From contig CAZIUB010000027.1 of assembly GCA_964542425.1 (NCBI GenBank), positions 43,329 to 107,328 on the forward strand: 64,000 bases of DNA. Direction: 5' to 3'. This document shows positions 59,274-64,000 of this stretch, in pieces. Origin of the DNA: Dongia_A sp964542425 (GTDB taxonomy: Bacteria; Pseudomonadota; Alphaproteobacteria; Dongiales; Dongiaceae). The number at the start of each line of letters is the position of its first letter. The first letter of the stretch is position 1. The notes beneath the pieces were generated by a model, which saw nothing but the letters and a program-made list of their open reading frames with translations, did no database searches and was not told where the DNA came from. The translations under genes and the position numbers were made by a program.

Positions 59274-61997
59274 TCAATTCGGGGCGTGATAACGCGCAAG
59301 GAAGGAATTTGTCACTTGGATGGCTTCGGCCAAGCCAACCCGCCTGACCGCGACCTCCGCGGGAAACGCCCGCAACAGCCGCGAGGGCAGCGCCCGGTCC
59401 AGAAGCACGAACACCCCATGATCGTCGGCGCGGCGAATGAGGCGCCCGAAGGCCTGCTTCAGCTTCAGGCGCACCAATCGATCGTCGTATTCGGCCCCAC
59501 CTTCGATGGCGCGGCGCGCGCGATGCAACAGGCTCGGTCTTGGCCAGGGCACGCGATCGAAGACGATGAGCCGCAGCGCCGCACCCGGAACATCCACGCC
59601 GTCGCGTACCGCGTCGGTACCGAGCAGGCAGGAATCGCGCTCGCCGCGGAAAATGTCGATCAGGGACCCGGTGTTCATCGCGTCCACGTGCTGGGCCAGG
59701 AGATCGATGCCCGCTTCCTGCAATTCCGGCGCGATCAGCCGGTGCACCGCGCGCAGCCGCTGGATGGCGGTGAACAGGCCGAGCGCGCCCCCGCCGGCGG
59801 CCTTGAACAATTCGCGATAGGCGGCGGCGACTTGCGCCGGATCATCCTTGCGGATGTCGGTCACGATCAGGATGCGGGTCTGGGCGGCGTAATCGAAGGG
59901 CGAGGCGACGCGCACCCTGAGCGCCGGAAGCTGGAGATGACCGGCCCCGGTCCGGGCCTCCGCCACCGCCCAAGAAAGAGCGCCGTCGCCGTCGGTGAGG
60001 GTCGCCGAGGTGACGATGATTCCATGCGCCGGCTTGACCACCATCTCCACGAAGGGCCGGGTCGGATCGCGCCAATGGCGGTAAAAGCCGATATCGACTT
60101 CGCGCCCCTCGACGCGCTCGAGCGCGAACCAATCGACGAATTCCGCTACCGGCCCGGCGCCGAGCGCCGCCAGCATGGCCCGCCAAGCGCCAATATCCAA
60201 CTCCACGCGCCGCCTGATGCCACGCGCGAGCGCATCGAGCCGCATCCGCGAATTCGTCTCCAGAACATCGGCATCGCGATCCAGGCGCAGGGCCAGCTTG
60301 TCGGCAAGCCCGCGCAAGGGCGACTGCAGATCGGCCAATACCCGATCCAATTGCAGGGCCGCCTCCAGAATGCCCGGGGCCACCGGCCAGGGGTCTATTT
60401 CCAAATCGTAGCCGCCGGATTCCGGCGCGGCCCGGGCCAGGATCTCGTGCCGGATTTGCGCTAGGAACACCTCCGCGGCGCTCCGCGGCCTTCCCTCCTG
60501 GACGCGCTCGGCCCAACCCTCTTCCGGGAGCGCGCGGGCGCGTCCGGCGATCTCGCGCATGAGTTCGATCGCCGACGAATCATCGAGGATGAGATCGTTG
60601 ATGCGCCGTTCCAGCCCCCTTGCGCGCGATCGCCGCTCGCCATCGGCGCCGATCAACCAGCGCCTGAGCTCGATCGTTTCGCGCCCGGTCAGATGCGCCG
60701 CGAAGGCACTGTCGATGGCATCGAACAGGTGATGGCCCTCGTCGAACACATAGCGCGTGGGCAAGCGCTGCTCCTCCGGGCCAAGGGCCGCCTGGACCAT
60801 GACCAGGGCGTGATTGGCGATGACGATTTCAGCGCGGCGCGCGCGCCTCACCGATCGCTCGACGAAACAGCGCCCGTAATGGGCGCACGCGCTGTAGACG
60901 CATTCGCCGCGCCGATCGGCGAGTTGGGCCACTCGCGACGGCCCGACCAAATCGGGAAGCCAGCCGGGCAGATCGCCGCCCACCAGATCGCCGTCGCGCG
61001 TCGCCATCACCCAGCGCGCGACCAGCCCCACCGCGACCGCATCCTGGGTGCGCCCCTGTTGGCCGGCGAGATCGGCCAGGTTGAGAAGACACAGATAGTT
61101 TTCGCGGCCCTTGCGAAGGACCACGCTCTTGGCCTTCACCCCGGGGTTGGGATAGAGGCGGTTCAATTCCTGATCGATCTGGTGCTGGAGATGGCGGGTA
61201 TAGGTGCTGATCCAGACCGGTCCCTTATTGCGCTCGGCCCACAGCCTCGCCGGTGTCAAATAGCCTAGCGTCTTGCCGATTCCGGTGCCGGCCTCGGCCA
61301 GGATCACGTTCGGCTGGTCCTCGGCCCTGCGCGGGCCGAAGGCAGGCGTCAATGCACCCGCGTAATCGGCCTGCTGGGGCCGTTGTTCGGCCTCCGCGCC
61401 CAGCACTTCGGCCAGGCGCTGGCGGGATTCGGCCTCTGTCACTTCGAAATCGGTGGGTGCCGGCTCGGACCCCGATTCCTGCCATTCCGGCAGATCCTCC
61501 CAGACCGCGATGCCGGCATTGCTCTCTGCCTGAAGGGTCTCGCCCAATGCCGCCAGCACCTCCGGCCCCCACGCCCAGCCCGCCCGCGCCATCATCCGGG
61601 CAAGCCCGATCACGCGCCGGCGGCGCTTTTCGGTGACCGACAATTCCCTGAGCAGGGCGAGGCGCGCCCGCGCCAGGGCCTCGGCCAGATCGGCAAGGTC
61701 GGGCTTGGCCGGCACGGCAAGACCAAGCGCCTCGGCCAGGCCCCTTGGGGTCGGCAGGCAGAAACTCGCCGGACGCGCGAAGGCGTGGAGTTCCAGAAGA
61801 TCGAAGGCCGGCGCCGGGGGCGCGCGAAGCCGGCGGAAGGTGGCGGGAGCATGACAGACTAGCGGCGGGTCGGCGAGCGCGCGGGAAGCCGCCGCGGCTC
61901 CCTCCAGCAGCACGACACTACCGTCAGCCTCGCGCCACGCGGCCTGGCCAAATCCCGCCGCCAAGGCGGGGCGTGGAACGAGTGTTGGATGGGACAT
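59274..61997 (-). CDS. DinG/XPD-family ATP-dependent DNA helicase
   Basis: 907 residues. Walker A is ILAEAGTGIGKTLGYLTPAR and motif II is YVFDEGHHLFDA (DEGH). The Fe-S cluster Cys set lies between them (YLCLLNL and ECVYSACAHYGRCF). Helicase motifs V/VI are LLGTDAVRDGVDVPGAALRL and LKQAFGRLIRRADDHGVF. It unwinds DNA 5'-3' in repair or R-loop removal, as DinG does. The first 250 residues form an extra N-terminal region without motifs I know. It is single. Confidence 0.9.
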   Translation of the reverse strand: MSHPTLVPRPALAAGFGQAAWREADGSVVLLEGAAAASRALADPPLVCHAPATFRRLRAPPAPAFDLLELHAFARPASFCLPTPRGLAEALGLAVPAKPDLADLAEALARARLALLRELSVTEKRRRRVIGLARMMARAGWAWGPEVLAALGETLQAESNAGIAVWEDLPEWQESGSEPAPTDFEVTEAESRQRLAEVLGAEAEQRPQQADYAGALTPAFGPRRAEDQPNVILAEAGTGIGKTLGYLTPARLWAERNKGPVWISTYTRHLQHQIDQELNRLYPNPGVKAKSVVLRKGRENYLCLLNLADLAGQQGRTQDAVAVGLVARWVMATRDGDLVGGDLPGWLPDLVGPSRVAQLADRRGECVYSACAHYGRCFVERSVRRARRAEIVIANHALVMVQAALGPEEQRLPTRYVFDEGHHLFDAIDSAFAAHLTGRETIELRRWLIGADGERRSRARGLERRINDLILDDSSAIELMREIAGRARALPEEGWAERVQEGRPRSAAEVFLAQIRHEILARAAPESGGYDLEIDPWPVAPGILEAALQLDRVLADLQSPLRGLADKLALRLDRDADVLETNSRMRLDALARGIRRRVELDIGAWRAMLAALGAGPVAEFVDWFALERVEGREVDIGFYRHWRDPTRPFVEMVVKPAHGIIVTSATLTDGDGALSWAVAEARTGAGHLQLPALRVRVASPFDYAAQTRILIVTDIRKDDPAQVAAAYRELFKAAGGGALGLFTAIQRLRAVHRLIAPELQEAGIDLLAQHVDAMNTGSLIDIFRGERDSCLLGTDAVRDGVDVPGAALRLIVFDRVPWPRPSLLHRARRAIEGGAEYDDRLVRLKLKQAFGRLIRRADDHGVFVLLDRALPSRLLRAFPAEVAVRRVGLAEAIQVTNSFLARYHAPN

Positions 61998-62073
61998 CGA
62001 CCTTCGCGGGGAGGTTAGGATCTGGCCCCCGGTTTATGGCGCGAAGTGCCGGCCCGCGCAATCTCCGGGAGGA

Positions 62074-63789
62074 TCAGCGCGCTAGTGCCGCCTCGGGCTC
62101 GATGCGCTCGCGGATCGCCCAGCGGCGCCGGAAATCCGGGCGGCCAAAATAGTAGCCCTGAAGATAGTCGACGCCGGCACGGATCAGGAACTCGGCGTCG
62201 TTGCGATTTTCGACGAACTCCGCCACCGTCCGCAATCCGAAGGCCTCGGCCAAACTCATCAGGTTGCGGATGAAAAGCTGGTTGTCGACATTGACCGCGA
62301 GGTCGCGCACGAAGGAGCCGTCGATCTTGACCAAATCGACGGTCAGCGACTTCAAGTGCCGGAACGAGGTAAATCCGGCGCCGAAATCGTCGATCGCCAC
62401 CCGGCAGCCGAAGTCGCGCACGGCGGCGACGAAACGCGCCGTCTCCTCGATGTCGTGCAGCGCCGCCGTCTCGGTGATCTCGACCACCAGCCGCGAGGCC
62501 ACCTCCGGCGTCGCCTTGACCGCCGCCATCAGCGCCCGCAACCACGATTGGTCGGTCGCGGTCATGCCGGAGATGTTGATCGCCAGCGAAAGAGCGGGGT
62601 GCTTGCGCAACTCGGCGACCGCCATGTCCAGGACGTGCCGGTCCATGAATCGGGTCATGCCAAGCTGCTCGACCACGGGCACGAAGTCGTGCGGGGGAAT
62701 GATCTGGCCGCGCTCGTCCTTCATGCGCAGCAGGCATTCGTATTTTTCGACCGAAAAATCCTCGGCCCGAACGATCGGCTGATAGGTGAAAACCAGGCGA
62801 TCCTCGCGGACCGCGCGCCGCACGTTGGCGTCAATGATAACGTGATGGCGATGCAAGAGCGCCTGCTTCTCCGACGGTTTGTGAACATGCCAGCACGACC
62901 GGCCGGCCGCTTTGGCGCTCGCCAGCGCGGTCTCCGCGCGCGCCACCAGATCATAGGCGGTGCCGGCCAGATGCGGGAACAAAACGCAGCCGATCGAAAC
63001 ACTGACCGGAATCGACTGGCCGTCGAGCTCGATCGCTTGCTCGCCCATGATGGCGATGACATGATCGAGCGCGGCGGCGACTTCGCTTTCCGGGCATTGC
63101 GTGAGGACGACCCCGAAGCGGTCGCCGGCCAACCTTCCGATGACGTCGCTTGAGCGCACGAAGCGGTCCAGGCGCTGGCTGATCGCGACCAGCACGGCAT
63201 CGCCGGTCTCGTGGCCATAAGCGCTGTTAATTGTCGCCAGCTTGTCGACGCCTACCACCAGCAGCGCGCACGGCAGGGAGAACCGCCGCGCCACGCTGAT
63301 CGCATGATCCAATTCCTGTCGCAGGCGCGATCGGTTGAAATGGCCGGTCAGATCGTCGTAGTTGGCGGCGCGCTCGAGCCTGGCCTCGGTCAATTTGCGC
63401 TGGGTGACAATGCGGATCGTACCGGTCATGCGCATGGGCGCCCCGGCGCCGTCGAATTGCGCGATACCGCGATCGTGCACCCAGATGATCTGGCCCCGGC
63501 CGGTGCGTACCCGGTACTCGCAATCATAGTTCCGGCCGAGGGCGAAATGATCCGAGAGCGCCTTCAGGCGCCTGGGCAGGTCCTCGGGGTGGATGCGATC
63601 GTTGAGCGAGTGGCCGCTGGCCAGGATGTCTTCGGCGGTGGCGCGGTCGCGAATGCCCTCGATGTTGCCCGCTCAGCTCAGCCGGTCGGTCGGCACATCC
63701 CAGACATAGGCCGCGTCCCCGGCGGCCGATAGCGCATCTTCGAGCCAAGGCAGGGAATCGGTTCGGATTCGGTCGGATATCAGATTCAT
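62074..63789 (-). pseudogene. PAS-GGDEF-EAL protein with an in-frame TGA in the PAS domain
   Basis: From ATG 63789 the frame reads MNLISDRIRTDSLPWLED and then WDVPTDRLS-TGA-AGNIEG. A Trp is expected at the TGA (63673-63675), so one G-to-A change would explain it. Beyond it the PAS fold continues (HPEDLPRRL, WVHDRGIAQFDG). A GGDEF domain (about 140-300) has AGDRF in place of GGDEF. The EAL domain (about 320-560) is largely intact, with ECLLRM, AINISGM, VEITETAAL, IDDFGAGFTSF, VKIDGSFVRDL and QGYYFG. A GTG at 63480 could still start the GGDEF-EAL part. It may be a pseudogene, a point error, or a shortened but functional phosphodiesterase. Confidence 0.8.
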
Positions 63790-63863
63790 TCGTTCTTTCT
63801 TACCGACCAGTGATCATGCGTGAATGACATGACGGCAAGAGGGTCGCCGTTTAACGAATCCTA

Positions 63864-64000
63864 GGGAGCCTCTGATTTAATCGCTTGCACTTGATTTGTC
63901 ATTCTGATTCAAGTGATTCGAGTGTTTTTGGGAGGAAACCATGCGCCAGAAGACATTTTCGAGTTTGGGTTTTGAAATTCATGGCAAGCAGACGCGCCGG
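63864..64000 (+). mobile_element. IS5-family insertion sequence, left end (continues past the window)
   Basis: The sequence switches at CTAG (63861-63864) to GGGAGCCTCTGATTTAATC, a typical IS5-type inverted repeat. It runs to a transposase start 77 bp later. CTAG fits the YTAR target of the IS5 group. The right end and the target duplication are outside the window. Confidence 0.75.
63941..64000 (+). CDS. IS5-family transposase, N-terminus only
   Basis: The ATG at 63941 has GGGAGG 4-5 nt upstream. The first 20 residues, MRQKTFSSLGFEIHGKQTRR, match the usual N-terminus of IS5-group transposases (xxQxTF...F....K.TRR). The DDE catalytic residues would lie further right. Confidence 0.8.
   Translation, partial: MRQKTFSSLGFEIHGKQTRR

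Noticed and set aside
63864..64000. The IS5 element as the source of families A-C
   Set aside because: The target preference is shared, but its terminal sequence has no similarity to the element ends.

Overview
The window is chromosomal DNA from a GC-rich alphaproteobacterium, most likely a Rhodospirillales-type organism. The evidence is the block rlmH, lipoprotein gene, gpmI, envC-like, ctpA, rppH, together with an adjacent RegB/RegA redox pair, an MmcB-type repair protein, an alpha-type Zur operator and many class III cyclases and EAL proteins. No rRNA, tRNA, CRISPR array, prophage or plasmid origin is visible. Coding density is high and both strands are used.

Layout. 1-2.4 kb: a TPR/PRMT-like methyltransferase cut by the window edge and two small flagellum-related genes. 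2.7-7.4 kb: a CitE-like lyase, a class I glutamine amidotransferase, a Zur-controlled zinc uptake operon (36-residue membrane peptide, ATPase, permease) and a frameshifted acetyltransferase. 7.4-13.2 kb: adenylate cyclase/TPR, a YgjP-like metallopeptidase, an Ada-type alkyltransferase, YcgN, SCO1 and SYLF. 13.3-17.3 kb: cobC and cobS diverging from cobT and a ycaQ-like gene. 17.7-25.3 kb: regB-regA, a divergent EAL protein, a transglutaminase-like peptidase, a PAS/degenerate HD protein, mmcB and mtgA. 25.7-28.9 kb: tungstate transporter tupBC facing tupA, then a 1 kb graveyard with repeats and a decayed ATPase. 29-41.6 kb: a large PAS kinase, ilvD, DUF2272 lipoprotein, rlmH, lipoprotein, gpmI, envC-like, ctpA, rppH and a cyclophilin. 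41.6-48.4 kb: an EamA exporter, rpmB, and a tightly overlapping mcm / Atm1-type exporter / meaB operon. 48.7-63.8 kb: two small unknowns, a second cyclase, a HAD phosphatase, an EAL protein, pyrD, a TTC38-like TPR protein, a dead S24 regulator, a class IV aminotransferase, TerB, a DinG/XPD helicase and a GGDEF-EAL protein with an in-frame TGA. The right edge is the start of an IS5-type insertion sequence.

The most striking content is not a gene. At least 23 intergenic elements of about 120-170 bp, in three sequence families (called A, B and C here), share one architecture: two consecutive long-stem hairpins, with outer ends that match or approximate CTAG. They sit directly against gene starts and stops. 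One B copy interrupts an A copy, so at least B has moved. Hairpin 1 of family A carries a Shine-Dalgarno sequence and start codon that run in frame into three downstream genes (regB, SCO1, the transglutaminase-like peptidase). Other copies supply the first codons of gpmI and the last codons or stop of gpmI, mtgA and the envC-like gene. I see no transposase for them in the window.

Functional links: cobalamin lower-ligand assembly (cobT, cobS, cobC) feeds the B12-dependent methylmalonyl-CoA mutase, which is encoded with its MeaB chaperone. Metal supply is represented by Zur/zinc, tungstate, SCO1/copper and the Atm1-like exporter. Signalling is dominated by RegBA, two class III cyclases, two sensor proteins with PAS domains and three EAL-type proteins, two of them with degenerate active sites.
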